This document shows positions 39,901-47,662 of a stretch of DNA of 64,000 nt, piece after piece; positions within the stretch are counted from its first letter, which is position 1, and the number at the start of each line of letters is the position of its first letter. A model generated the notes under the pieces. That model saw nothing but the letters and a program-made list of their open reading frames with translations, was not told the DNA's origin and did not search any database. The stretch spans positions 868,001 to 932,000 of the forward strand of contig JAPFFF010000013.1 of the NCBI GenBank assembly GCA_039105265.1, in the 5' to 3' direction. The translations under genes were made by a program, and so were the position numbers. Origin of the DNA: Tritrichomonas musculus. Its lineage: Eukaryota; Parabasalia; Tritrichomonadida; Tritrichomonadidae.

Positions 39901-42005
39901 TCTTTTTTCTCAATTACAATTGATAAGAATTCAAAATCAATCGAAGAAGAAAATGAAGGGATCTCAATGCTCCAAACATTTTTGATATCATAAGCACAAT
40001 CATATTTAGTTTCACTTGAGTATTCATCATTAACTGAAGTAATTAAGGTATTATACAATGATCCTTGCTCATGTGTAATTAAACCAACAGAATTACCTGA
40101 ACTTATATTTGGCTTTATGGCAGAAAATACACTGGTACTAACAATATCTGTCTGTGTATCAAAATTGCATAAAATGCATGAATTAATAGATATCAAAGCA
40201 AATATCGGTGTTCCTTTTTTACTTTCAAGCGTAACTATGTCATTAAATCCCTTGCTAATATCGTGATATTCTATTTTGTCATTGAAAACGACACCTTTTG
40301 AGTCAATACATGAAAATTTAACAAAACATATTGAGTCAAACAAAATATCAATGAAATGAAATAAATTTAATTTTGTTTCTGATCCATCTTGAATAGATTG
40401 TTCTGAAAATTGAAATCGCTGTGATTCTATTGTTTCAAGAAGGCTATGATCTTTATCATAGATAGATATAACCAATTTATAATTGGAATTTGGTTTATCT
40501 TTATACTCAATTCCATATCTGACAGATTTTATATTTAAGATTGCAGAATTTGGCTTTCCCTCTTCTATATTAATATCAAATGTATTCAAATTCCCTCCAA
40601 GGCACCACGAATTTGGATTTATCTTAGACCAAAAACGTTCATTTTCATAAAACTTTTTGGTTGGAACAATATTAACATTATTGTGTATGAAAGGATTTAT
40701 TGTTTCCAAATTGAAAAGGCCAACGTCTGTATTTTTACCATGTAAGTATGGACAAGGACAAATTGTTGAATTATGCTTTGCATTTATTTCTCTTTTGAAT
40801 TCAACACCACATTTAACTGTAAAATTATTTTCTTTCTCGTTTATCTTTGATTGCAAAACAACTTCCAAACCTGTGTAAATTGATATGATTAATTCCAAGT
40901 TTTGAGCAGAAAAGTTCTTTGAAGGTGGATCTATATCAGTTTTCAAAAGCTCATAAAAAATGGATTCAGATGATTTTGATATTTTGGAGCTTTTCCAATT
41001 TCTAATTTGAAATTCTTTCTGGGATTTATAGCCTGATCTTTGATTGAACATAAGTTCCTCTGTTGAATTAAATGATATATTTGTTACTTTAACAGATGAT
41101 ATACTATTGACAATTACTTTGTATTCACAATCAAAAATATCTATTTCATATTCAAAAAGAGTTTCTTTTTTTTCTCCAATATCAATGCTTTTGTTTTTAT
41201 ATTGACCTGCTGGTAATATAAAATTCACTTGAGTCTCAGCTTCACTGGCTTGAAATAACTGAAGTTTAAGATCTGATGGATTTGTATATTTAATATCGAC
41301 ACCAGAAAAAATACCAAAAACTCCTCCAATATGAGTATCGATATATTTTTCGTTTTCATCGTCATCAATAAAAACTTTTTTGATGTTTTGTGGATTCAAT
41401 TGCGAAATATTTGTTCCTTTTTGAATAGTTGGGAAATTAAAATTGGTGAAATTTCTGCAGATGGCAGCAGAATTAAAAAATGAGCAATTATTGTCTAATG
41501 CATATTGATTATATATATCATTTCCTTTATAACTTTTTAAAGGCTTGTACAAAGAAGAAAAAGAGGTATCACTTGACATTTGATAATTAAAATTGTTAAA
41601 ATGGAATTCTGAAAAAATTGAAAATGCATCAATATATGAATATCTGATAATAGAAACATCTCCTTCTTCAGCAATTTTATCACCAAACTTTATAAACCGG
41701 AAATCTGAAGGAGTTGATAAAATAGTATTTTTTTGAGTATTGGATATATTTTTAGAAATAATTGCAATAACTTTTTGTGTCTTGTTTAAAGCATACGAAA
41801 TAAGGCCTTCAGTTCCATGTCCTATTATCTGTGAATTAAGTTTAAAATTAAAATTATTAAATGCATATTTTCCAGCTGGATATTTTTTTCCTTCAGCAAT
41901 AAATTGAGTTTTGGGCTTTCTCTTTGCTTCTTTTACAAGTTCTCTATATTCATCAGGGATTTGTGTCAGCACTGAGATAAAAATAGAAAATATAACAATC
42001 ATCAT
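33924..42005 (-). CDS. Giant type I surface membrane protein, unknown family
   Basis: One unbroken 2693-residue frame from an ATG, 11 bases after an initiator. MMIVIFSIFISVLTQIP is a signal peptide. A single membrane segment lies at about 2644-2669 (GAIAGIAVGAVAALVIFIII), followed by CCFKKEK and a cytosolic tail of about 20 residues. The 2620-residue ectodomain is rich in Asn, Ile and Ser with many N-x-S/T glycosylation sites. Its middle and C-terminal parts show repeated short strands (NLIINKSVSILYRIVSND, GNLTLDIDVNIQNN) that suggest a beta-solenoid. No LRR or known adhesion domain was recognised. The Gly-rich start of the anchor and the short tail are like those of BspA-type genes here, so a surface role is inferred. 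It shares a 217-bp divergent promoter region with the kinase at 42223. Confidence 0.85.
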   Translation of the reverse strand: MMIVIFSIFISVLTQIPDEYRELVKEAKRKPKTQFIAEGKKYPAGKYAFNNFNFKLNSQIIGHGTEGLISYALNKTQKVIAIISKNISNTQKNTILSTPSDFRFIKFGDKIAEEGDVSIIRYSYIDAFSIFSEFHFNNFNYQMSSDTSFSSLYKPLKSYKGNDIYNQYALDNNCSFFNSAAICRNFTNFNFPTIQKGTNISQLNPQNIKKVFIDDDENEKYIDTHIGGVFGIFSGVDIKYTNPSDLKLQLFQASEAETQVNFILPAGQYKNKSIDIGEKKETLFEYEIDIFDCEYKVIVNSISSVKVTNISFNSTEELMFNQRSGYKSQKEFQIRNWKSSKISKSSESIFYELLKTDIDPPSKNFSAQNLELIISIYTGLEVVLQSKINEKENNFTVKCGVEFKREINAKHNSTICPCPYLHGKNTDVGLFNLETINPFIHNNVNIVPTKKFYENERFWSKINPNSWCLGGNLNTFDINIEEGKPNSAILNIKSVRYGIEYKDKPNSNYKLVISIYDKDHSLLETIESQRFQFSEQSIQDGSETKLNLFHFIDILFDSICFVKFSCIDSKGVVFNDKIEYHDISKGFNDIVTLESKKGTPIFALISINSCILCNFDTQTDIVSTSVFSAIKPNISSGNSVGLITHEQGSLYNTLITSVNDEYSSETKYDCAYDIKNVWSIEIPSFSSSIDFEFLSIVIEKKENESAEKILSIVLRNDEIGDLSNMKKKFLISNINCHLQMTVKLYQNSDVISSNTIIFVKNFVSLGNGTINVKSDDELSWDCQVLLEPFNYPIIFDTNSMKIETSLIFAPVFSANNPFSQKINNKSPMIIRIDCPKISSSNRYGIFKLEFELDLKSFNQIEEKEITALLQMKNIKPICSYQKIDDDLYSFKIPRKFLNSYFTENDTIFYYPIPFRFIEDDEMISPSIQIIDIFLSPVYSNEICDFDEQMFPSAYSFIHSACIAKDDDVKKIDYLKIHCDEHDINISQYIYPAKDDRVQSWRLIGFSLMSDNHSNQDFPHHLIIEQNETEFPTSKHMISIDHQEKDLYIKCKRCKAIRVYWNDDYKVHDSQYFYENKNQKFFVHTYSNRIYNLYAVCKDNHEKNCEKRVDNLNNLSLISVPIIGKILDENSYLTINDDYIKDEYTQLIYNRETINYITDLKSEIQKIISFNDKLTIRIDVKKVGPFIKISAIESNSNCHIPFTSNKNVLFDILLTESPINLFENSYYVSGSLFIVDKMKINIRDSVDVLRAPKLFDLPDHLSSQFESIIINNSKDIVSVDENKFCFCQNNEDYCEKSNGLPLKNPEFNEFLKNVASESIIIDIVENLSYFYPNFDSLKTQNLDVTFNCHSPKSLKGEMIIPPGVTVKFIGEFDLSDLYITTKVNWKNLIAGKMSFEKVKKYPVIDVENEDDSQEDAKSIDIILKGEPNLNLLTKTDSQNKNEYIIQNNKIYCLKRQTEFELKNDFCIYKTNRIACKDVNNKMNSISQKDLNNFPIYFKGAYNDEIKLHLAENIEFTEETLQTFFDNHPNIILKIQSYNNHVSLTGILNCPKDITLLFKEDDDLDIQNLIINKSVSILYRIVSNDNGYIDLGDKKVKSITIYGQDIPQNSNIDDSAVFLMIRNCNQDLNISIVNNVLISEYMKTLLKPFYSKDNYYMRISSDVIYEYPNLFCVYIDVPHDFKFGHPIKSNEIKKIAKYIDTQNYDNITINILDDVNLELDISDLNGLKYVFIKGSNSFKKLSGRIKISNKMKATLNELDIGNLTLDIDVNIQNNIVSCYDIENCNGVPTIKIFPHSLPTNVETNSSILFSAIVLSCKEQIFISFDQFKFPMYGGFIHQQIHAEIVNGTKFLYLIYEYQQITIDENQENHYYLFQNNDSIHWDKANNTINISEFCLANLMDKSSSNQYIFKVSENITLPSPCILDVSKYSKKEILIFGDYFIKGNMTIIGEVDIIIFNHIIIDELQISLNITMPQNKNSNKIIVPSIITYEDAKPKSLNINILNYSREIEEYDFESRQFIKGICIKTMNNIPTPYTRDFRIRPICSNIDGIFGMKIRTLTQKYSPNKICFYNSSFSKCISDTKLESYLPVHYSEIPPSFTKGGDDPSIYLFDSPDKELIISFQQASLLNLKRATIVNNDNAKIKIFIPSDFILDTNESFSASEFYFQFKYNRYNNYKYGTLHCIGPNINIIPVPINHGTFIHDDKILLSERENGLASHFGQNQYVMSQIKYTNETIMIIDGLRNYQKFDKNIYEDIYIHQTRNVYLSSSQVFNPYKIYHKNLAIQSTISNTLTIDLTKVKNLNGNHIFISEVTINFTKEGDIDFEDLNITFRKCKLDKKWINKVKGKNLFFDSDSYYSFYNETGKIDAFNGDNIKIPFPNKISLQNDEYIIQNSTTVQLNYFNSFVDTFGETVKFTGNESILSIGAVTSQTNLHFHNFSHLAIITESMNGLVSLHQVKRCEFQLSSESIPINIDTIETIDNENDQTEIKSNGILNVKKLIVSSDFKAHSISQFNDTEIKENRKVTIQNGNFLDSITIKDNSLLILKSCNSLSEIKLKLNGHVNQDPKLILRSNNSIKFKSIEINMADQERVDKGCLIEGLTKCDNKLKKKIRIFNDISANIKKKYNLKCKKDSNSLYSLYIYHKKIFSGAIAGIAVGAVAALVIFIIIVVCCFKKEKVNTQLQKDGNESIQSFLIP

Positions 42006-42012
42006 TTTAAAA

Positions 42013-42018
42013 AAATGA
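42013..42018 (-). promoter_or_regulatory. Initiator (Inr) of the giant surface protein gene
   Basis: The minus strand reads TCATTT, matching TCA(+1)YWW, with +1 at 42016, 11 bases before the ATG at 42005. Confidence 0.65.
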
Positions 42019-42127
42019 ATTTGAAAATTTTGCCTATCTAATTTTGAGATAAAAAAAAACTTTGACGCAGAATTTCATTGAAATGTGTTGTCTTATTTCA
42101 TTTTTGAATAAAAGTCCATTGAAAATC

Positions 42128-42180
42128 GAAAATTTTAATTCAAAATATAAAACCCAAAATTTTAATTCAAAATATAAAAA
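42128..42180 (+). repeat. Direct repeat in divergent promoter region
   Basis: AAAATTTTAATTCAAAATAT occurs twice in tandem with a 28-bp period, midway between the two head-to-head starts at 42005 and 42223. It may bind a shared regulator, or be slippage only. Confidence 0.6.
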
Positions 42181-42204
42181 AAACCATAATTTTCATTCCA
42201 CACA

Positions 42205-42210
42205 TCATTT
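42205..42210 (+). promoter_or_regulatory. Initiator (Inr) of the kinase-ankyrin gene
   Basis: TCATTT matches TCA(+1)YWW, with +1 at 42207, 16 bases before the ATG at 42223. Confidence 0.65.
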
Positions 42211-42222
42211 TTTTGTTTAGCA

Positions 42223-44181
42223 ATGAATCAAAATATTCATTCATTAGATCCAGAAGATTTTAAACAAATTGAGAAGATTGGAGAAGGTGGCTTTGGAATA
42301 GTTTATATATATCAAAACAAAAGTGATCAGATTTTCGCAGGTAAAATACTAAAAAAAGAAATGAAAACAGAAGAAAGTTTATTTGAAAGAGAAATATCCA
42401 TATCAAATAAAATTAATCACATTGCATGTGCTAAATTCTATGGGATAATGAGAAAAGGTGAAGATATTGTTTCATTGACTGAATATTATGAAAATGGATC
42501 ACTTGCTAAAAGTTCCAATTCAAATGATGAATTAACAAAAAATCAATTTCAAATAGTTAAATTAACACCAAGACAAAAGAAAATATGCTTAACAGGAATT
42601 AGCCATGGTATGATGTATCTTCATGATCATAATATTATGCATAGAGATTTGAAGTCTGAAAATATTCTATTAGATTCGAAATTTTATCCCAAAATTAGCG
42701 ATTTTGGATTATCACGTTGCTTTTCTGACAAATTAACTAGATCAGTAAGAGTACATGCTACAAATTACAGGGGAACATCCAAATACATGGCACCTGAAAT
42801 GAAAAATAGTGAAAAATATAGTTGTGCTGTAGATGTTTATTCTTTTGGGGTTTTAGCCTATGAGATTGTTACTGGAACAAGTGTTTTTGCTGATAAGTCC
42901 AAAATTTTTAAACCTCTAAAAATTCAGGAAGGATTAATGAAGCCAAAAATGGAGGAACTTATTAATCAATGCTTGAGTAAAGATCCAAAATTGAGACCTA
43001 CATTTAGTGAAATATTCGAAAAATTATCAAATGATTATGCAAACGAATATTTTGACATAATTGCAGAAGAAGAAAAAAATGAAATTGAAGATTACATTAA
43101 TAATTTAAAAGATGATGAACAAAACAATATTATAAAGGTAGAAAATAATGAACAAATAGAACAATATAAAAAAGAGCATCAACATGATTTGATTATAATT
43201 ATGTCTTTATTAGATAGTATGAAATCCATTGATGAAGTTAAGATTAAAGATGAACCAATAATTAAATATGCATGCAGAACAGGAAACCTTGATCTTGTAA
43301 AATATTTGATTGAACAACGAAAAATAAAAATAGAAATAAATATAGATTATTTGTACTGGGCCTGTTCATCTGGAAATATTAACCTAGTTAAATATCTAAT
43401 AAATAATCAAGGACTAGAACCTAATGAAAATGATTTAGAGAAAGTTTTAAAGGCTGTCTGTCAATCTGGAAATAGAAAACTTTTCAATTTCATTTTAGCT
43501 TCTCTTAAAATAGATTTCAAGAAGAAAGAAAGCTTATCTATTTTCAAATCAGCATGCTATTCACATAATTTGGAATTCTTTAAAGATCTTTATAAAATGA
43601 AAGATCATATAATTGCTGGTGAAGAAACAATACTAAATACAGCATGTGCAGCAGGAAATTTAGAATATGTTAAATATTTAATTGAAAAACAAAATTTTGG
43701 CAAGAGAGTAATAAATGATAAGGGAATGAATATATTACATTGTGCTTACTGTTCAGGAAATTTAGATCTTGTTAAATATCTTTTAAAAGATTATTCAAAA
43801 GATAATACAATTGATAATCCATTTAATATCGGTGATATTACAAATGATAATGCAAATGTTTTACACTATGCATCAGATTCAAAAAATCCTTACATTTTTA
43901 AATATTTATACTCGAAATATTCTGAATCTCTTGATATAACAGCTGAAACCAAACAAGGTAAAATGACTGTCTTACATTTTGCATGTCAAGCTGGAAATAT
44001 CGAACTTGTTAAATATATACTTAAAATAGATGATTTTAAATCAAAAATTCATGCCAGAAATGTAAATAATGAGACTGCATTACATATAGCCAAAGGGAAA
44101 AAATTCGATGATATTGTTACTATTTTGAAGCAAAATACACCATACTCTGAACTAATAAGGCAATTTTTCAGATTTTTTTAA
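42223..44181 (+). CDS. Protein kinase (TKL-like) fused to ankyrin repeats
   Basis: 652 residues from an ATG. The kinase domain is at about 13-270: glycine loop GEGGFGIV (20-27), K41, catalytic loop MHRDLKSEN (D142, N147), DFG at D160, and GTSKYMAPEM. KSEN and the overall pattern favour a TKL-type Ser/Thr kinase. An acidic linker (about 275-340) leads to ankyrin repeats at about 345-640, each ending in patterns such as GNLDLVKYLIE or GNIELVKYILK; seven to nine units are visible, the middle ones degenerate. The ankyrins should choose partners or position the kinase in the cytosol. All catalytic residues are present. The stop overlaps a TAAA. Confidence 0.9.
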   Translation: MNQNIHSLDPEDFKQIEKIGEGGFGIVYIYQNKSDQIFAGKILKKEMKTEESLFEREISISNKINHIACAKFYGIMRKGEDIVSLTEYYENGSLAKSSNSNDELTKNQFQIVKLTPRQKKICLTGISHGMMYLHDHNIMHRDLKSENILLDSKFYPKISDFGLSRCFSDKLTRSVRVHATNYRGTSKYMAPEMKNSEKYSCAVDVYSFGVLAYEIVTGTSVFADKSKIFKPLKIQEGLMKPKMEELINQCLSKDPKLRPTFSEIFEKLSNDYANEYFDIIAEEEKNEIEDYINNLKDDEQNNIIKVENNEQIEQYKKEHQHDLIIIMSLLDSMKSIDEVKIKDEPIIKYACRTGNLDLVKYLIEQRKIKIEINIDYLYWACSSGNINLVKYLINNQGLEPNENDLEKVLKAVCQSGNRKLFNFILASLKIDFKKKESLSIFKSACYSHNLEFFKDLYKMKDHIIAGEETILNTACAAGNLEYVKYLIEKQNFGKRVINDKGMNILHCAYCSGNLDLVKYLLKDYSKDNTIDNPFNIGDITNDNANVLHYASDSKNPYIFKYLYSKYSESLDITAETKQGKMTVLHFACQAGNIELVKYILKIDDFKSKIHARNVNNETALHIAKGKKFDDIVTILKQNTPYSELIRQFFRFF

Positions 44182-44391
44182 ATAAATAAACATAATTTTA
44201 TGAAGGTTTTATCTGACATGTTTTTTTGTAAACTTTTGAATATTCAATGAACTCATAGAATAAATAATTGAATAGTTGTTTTTCCAAGGTCAATAATAGA
44301 TAAATTCCGCTATAACGATCAATAATAATAAATTTATCTCCTTCTCAATAATGATTTTTATTTTAAAAATTATTTACAATCATTCAATTGG

Positions 44392-45300
44392 ACTGTTATT
44401 CTGAAGAGAGCATTCAAATAATGCCTGGCAAGGCATTTCAATTGAATAACACAACGGCTGTCAAAATACTAGTTGAAAAGAAGCCTGATTTGGACTTTAC
44501 AACACCAGCTCTAGTTTTCTAACCTCCTCTTCATATTGGGTGTCACTTTTTTTTATGATATTAAAATTTTTGAGTTGATCTGAAAAAATCCAAATATAAA
44601 AGTCAACCAAAGAGAAGATGGAAACTCAACAAACGCACTCGGTGTTGGCGTTTTGGTCAAGAATTTCCCAGATTTGGAATATGATTCTTTCTTGGAGCTT
44701 TTCTTGATTACTTTCTCTCCTCGCTTTCTGATTGGATTGAAAATTATGCTGAGCTTCTATTTGGACCAAAAAAAGAATAAACCGCCAGGCCAAATTGTCG
44801 TGTCTTATATAGATAAAAATAGTTCAAGTCAGGAATTCATGTTGAGTTTCATTGAAGAGAATTCAATCTGTTTCTTTATTAAGAGAAATGTGGTAGAGGT
44901 TGAACCATTTTTGTCGTCTGAATGAAAAGCTGCGCAATCATCTAGACCTGTGATATTACCAAAACCTCCAGAAAATCCTATTTTTGTTAATGAATGAGGC
45001 GTTATTGACGAACGACGTTTTTTTTCTTTTCTACTTGTCTAGATGATTACGAAAATCTTTCATATTCTTGAAAGACACAAGTCAGAATCAGAAAGTCACG
45101 ATCTCCTCATTCTAGCACTTGCAAACTGGAATGATGATGTGACCGAATTTGCATTCAATTATTACAATTACTCCATCAAGACAGAAAGTAAAGATCACAT
45201 TATCCAGTTAATAGTTTATATTAAATATTTTATAAATAAACAAGTAGAAATATCAATTATTACTCAATTTATTAATTGTCTAAATAATATCAAACAAATG
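44392..45300 (+). pseudogene. Decayed ankyrin-repeat gene
   Basis: Coding-like blocks with richer GC appear in shifting frames. One near 44400-44520 (AFQLNNTTAVKILVEKKPDL...) is followed by PPLHIGCHF and IKVNQREDGNSTNALGVGVL (near 44540-44660), all ankyrin-like. A block continues to 44925 and another runs from 45043 (MITKIFHILERHKSESESHD). Stops at about 44521 and frame changes between blocks prevent one product. It lies in the same direction as, and 210 bp after, the kinase-ankyrin gene. It may be a separate decayed gene rather than part of it. The last block has no recognised domain. Confidence 0.5.
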
Positions 45301-45304
45301 ATGA

Positions 45305-46597
45305 TTATTCTAATGACTTTTGGAAATGAATCAATTCATCCAAGACATCGCCTGATTTCATTCTTGGATCGACATTCTTCAAGAAATACACATAAGTATC
45401 AAATATGTCATTAGCGTTCTTCATGCTGATCATCGCTGGCGAGTACCTCATGTGCAGGACCAAGTCGTTCATGTCCTTCTTGTCGTTCATCTTCGAATAG
45501 CTCGTCACCTGCAGGAAGGGCCTCAGCATCTCCTCCTTCTGGCTGCACTGCAAGTAGAAGTCTTTGCACGGCGAGCTGACTTTCATCGGGCCGACATTCG
45601 AAACGTGCGAAACTGAGCAGTTGTCGCGCATGTAAGTGAAAGGGAAGAGATACTCCTTGTAGAACCAGTAGTTCTGCTTCAGCTGGTTGAAGCTGCTTCT
45701 GAACGACGCGTTTATCTCGCCAATCGTCATTTTCGGATTCGCGCCCGAAACGGACATCGTGAAGTCTGTGTACGCGTTGCCGAACGAGTTGCTGACTCGC
45801 TCCTTCGGAACGAGGCGCCGCAGGTCCATGCAGTTCTCAAGGCCGATGGGGCCGTATTTCCCGTTTTTCGCATTGATCGCCATGCACAGGCCAGTCCAGA
45901 GGAACTCGCTCATGTGGCTCAGCTTGTTCGTATCGCGGCTGTAGATGTGAGGAGAGAGATCGGAGCACTTGATGTGCGCGCAGCATCTCTTTTGAAAGAG
46001 ATTGTAAGAGTCTGGTAAGTTGACCTTCTCTTGGAGGTGCAGGTACGTCAGGTCCTTCTGCTTGTACGACGGGAGACGCTTCATGTATTTTTCTTTGTTT
46101 TGGAGGAATTCGTCGAATTCGTCTTTTAACAGATCTGTGCGGAGGTCTCGCGGAATCGGCGCCTTTTTCTCGAATAAGCCACTTTTGGATGGATCTTGGA
46201 TGTTTTTGAGTAAATTGACAAAGTAACCGCCATCCGTAATTGAGTGGTTTGAATTGACGACAATTCGGTGGTCGTCTGCTGCGATCGATGCTAACGATGA
46301 TTCAATGTTTGGCGTGTAGGTGCTGTATATCCAATCACAGCAATCTGAAAGTGTCTTAAGTTTCGTTGGAATCCGGTGAACTGTGACTGATTCTGGATCT
46401 TTGCGATTATCATAAAACTTGGAACCATCTGATTTGATGTAAAGACCTGAGATCGCGTTCTTCATCTTTTCAAGGATTGATGGCATGTGTTTAGGATGTT
46501 CCACTTCAAGTGCAAATTGAATGTAACAATTATGAATTTGGTTGACAAAAAGCTTTTCAATGTCAACCATTGGTCTGCTGAATATTGGTGCAAGCAT
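45305..46597 (-). CDS. CoA-dependent acyltransferase (alcohol acetyltransferase / condensation-domain fold)
   Basis: I use the ATG at 46597 (MLAPIFSRPMVDIEK), giving 430 residues; the longer frame begins with TTG. The active-site motif HxxxDG is present as NHSITDGGYF (H118, D122, G123). The SNVGPM segment near residue 340 matches the second conserved loop (SNxG). This puts it in the chloramphenicol-acetyltransferase-like superfamily, nearest to fungal-type alcohol O-acetyltransferases. It should move an acyl group from CoA to an alcohol or amine; the substrate is unknown. Cytosolic. The region 45450-46100 is much GC-richer than the 5' end and flanks, as in two other genes here. The stop is TAA followed by T. 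Confidence 0.8.
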   Translation of the reverse strand: MLAPIFSRPMVDIEKLFVNQIHNCYIQFALEVEHPKHMPSILEKMKNAISGLYIKSDGSKFYDNRKDPESVTVHRIPTKLKTLSDCCDWIYSTYTPNIESSLASIAADDHRIVVNSNHSITDGGYFVNLLKNIQDPSKSGLFEKKAPIPRDLRTDLLKDEFDEFLQNKEKYMKRLPSYKQKDLTYLHLQEKVNLPDSYNLFQKRCCAHIKCSDLSPHIYSRDTNKLSHMSEFLWTGLCMAINAKNGKYGPIGLENCMDLRRLVPKERVSNSFGNAYTDFTMSVSGANPKMTIGEINASFRSSFNQLKQNYWFYKEYLFPFTYMRDNCSVSHVSNVGPMKVSSPCKDFYLQCSQKEEMLRPFLQVTSYSKMNDKKDMNDLVLHMRYSPAMISMKNANDIFDTYVYFLKNVDPRMKSGDVLDELIHFQKSLE

Positions 46598-47332
46598 TAT
46601 TAATAAATGTTTGTTAAAAAATGATATGTCTTTTTTTTTATATTTTATTATTTTATTAATACACAAATGTTTGAAAACAATTGAGAGAATAATTGAATAT
46701 TTTCAATAGGGTTGACATGAAAATTGTTTTAATTCAATATATTGATTGGCCATTGTTTTTAATAAATATTGAATATAAAATAAATATTGAATAGGATACT
46801 CAGAAAATTAGTTTTATTAAACCGATACATAACTTTTTTTTTATTTGAAGATAATCTGGACTCTTCCACAAACCAGAACCCCCAATTTTGGGGATATAAA
46901 TCAACTTTTATGATGTTCTTCTTTTTAAAAAAATAGATTTTACTACTCTTTTATTATTAAAACATTATTTTTAAAAATCTTTTTTCTATTCAGTATCATC
47001 ATATTTTCAAATTTTGTACAATTATTCATAGTAAATATCATCCTCAATCATAATCGTCTTTTTAGTTGAGGGAAAAATAATTTTCGCCCAACTTGGGCCA
47101 AAATTTTATATATGTTTTTATCTATTTATTTATTTAAATCATATTTATATATAATTTATATTAAAATATGTTTATTTTTTGAATATTTAAAATCTTTAGG
47201 AAGATGTATTACTTTTTAGGAAATTGAAAATTTCTGATGAAAACGATAAAAATATTACCAAATTCTGAAACAATACATTCAAAATATTGCTAATACAATT
47301 TCAACTGATAATCATTTAATTATATTAATATT
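46598..47332. other. AT-rich intergenic stretch with possible Inr
   Basis: TCATTT on the minus strand (46619-46624) is a likely initiator 25 bases before the acyltransferase ATG. CCCCAATTTTGGGG near 46890 is a small hairpin. No gene. Confidence 0.5.
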
Positions 47333-47523
47333 ATAAACCTTGTTTTTATATTTGCACCTCCTATTCAAAATTAACTATATTTTCTTCATTAATAAATAGG
47401 TTTCAAAAAGAATTTATGCATAATTTAATAAATTTGTATAATGTACTATATTATTTTTAATTTTATCAATATAATGCAATTTTAATTTAAATGGAAGGTG
47501 CAAATAAAAAAAACAAGGTTTAT
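47333..47523. mobile_element. Small MITE, about 190 bp
   Basis: The ends ATAAACCTTGTTTTTATATT... and the inverse of AAACAAGGTTTAT pair over about 25 bp including TTTGCACCT / AGGTGCAAA. TA or AT flanks fit a short target duplication. The inside is AT-rich without ORF. Confidence 0.55.
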
Positions 47524-47585
47524 CTTTCAATATCATTAAAAATCATGCCATTGAATGAAATTTTAATATCATAATAAAATATAAG

Positions 47586-47659
47586 AGAGCATCATATTTG
47601 GCTGTTGAAAGAGAAAACATTGAAATTGTGAAACTTTTATTAACGAATGATCTTTATTA
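47586..47659 (+). pseudogene. Ankyrin repeat relic
   Basis: One frame reads ASYLAVERENIEIVKLLLTN then DLY and a stop: a single C-terminal ankyrin half-unit. It lies tail to tail with the BTB gene stop at 47663, with no start or further repeats. Confidence 0.45.
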
Positions 47660-47662
47660 ATT

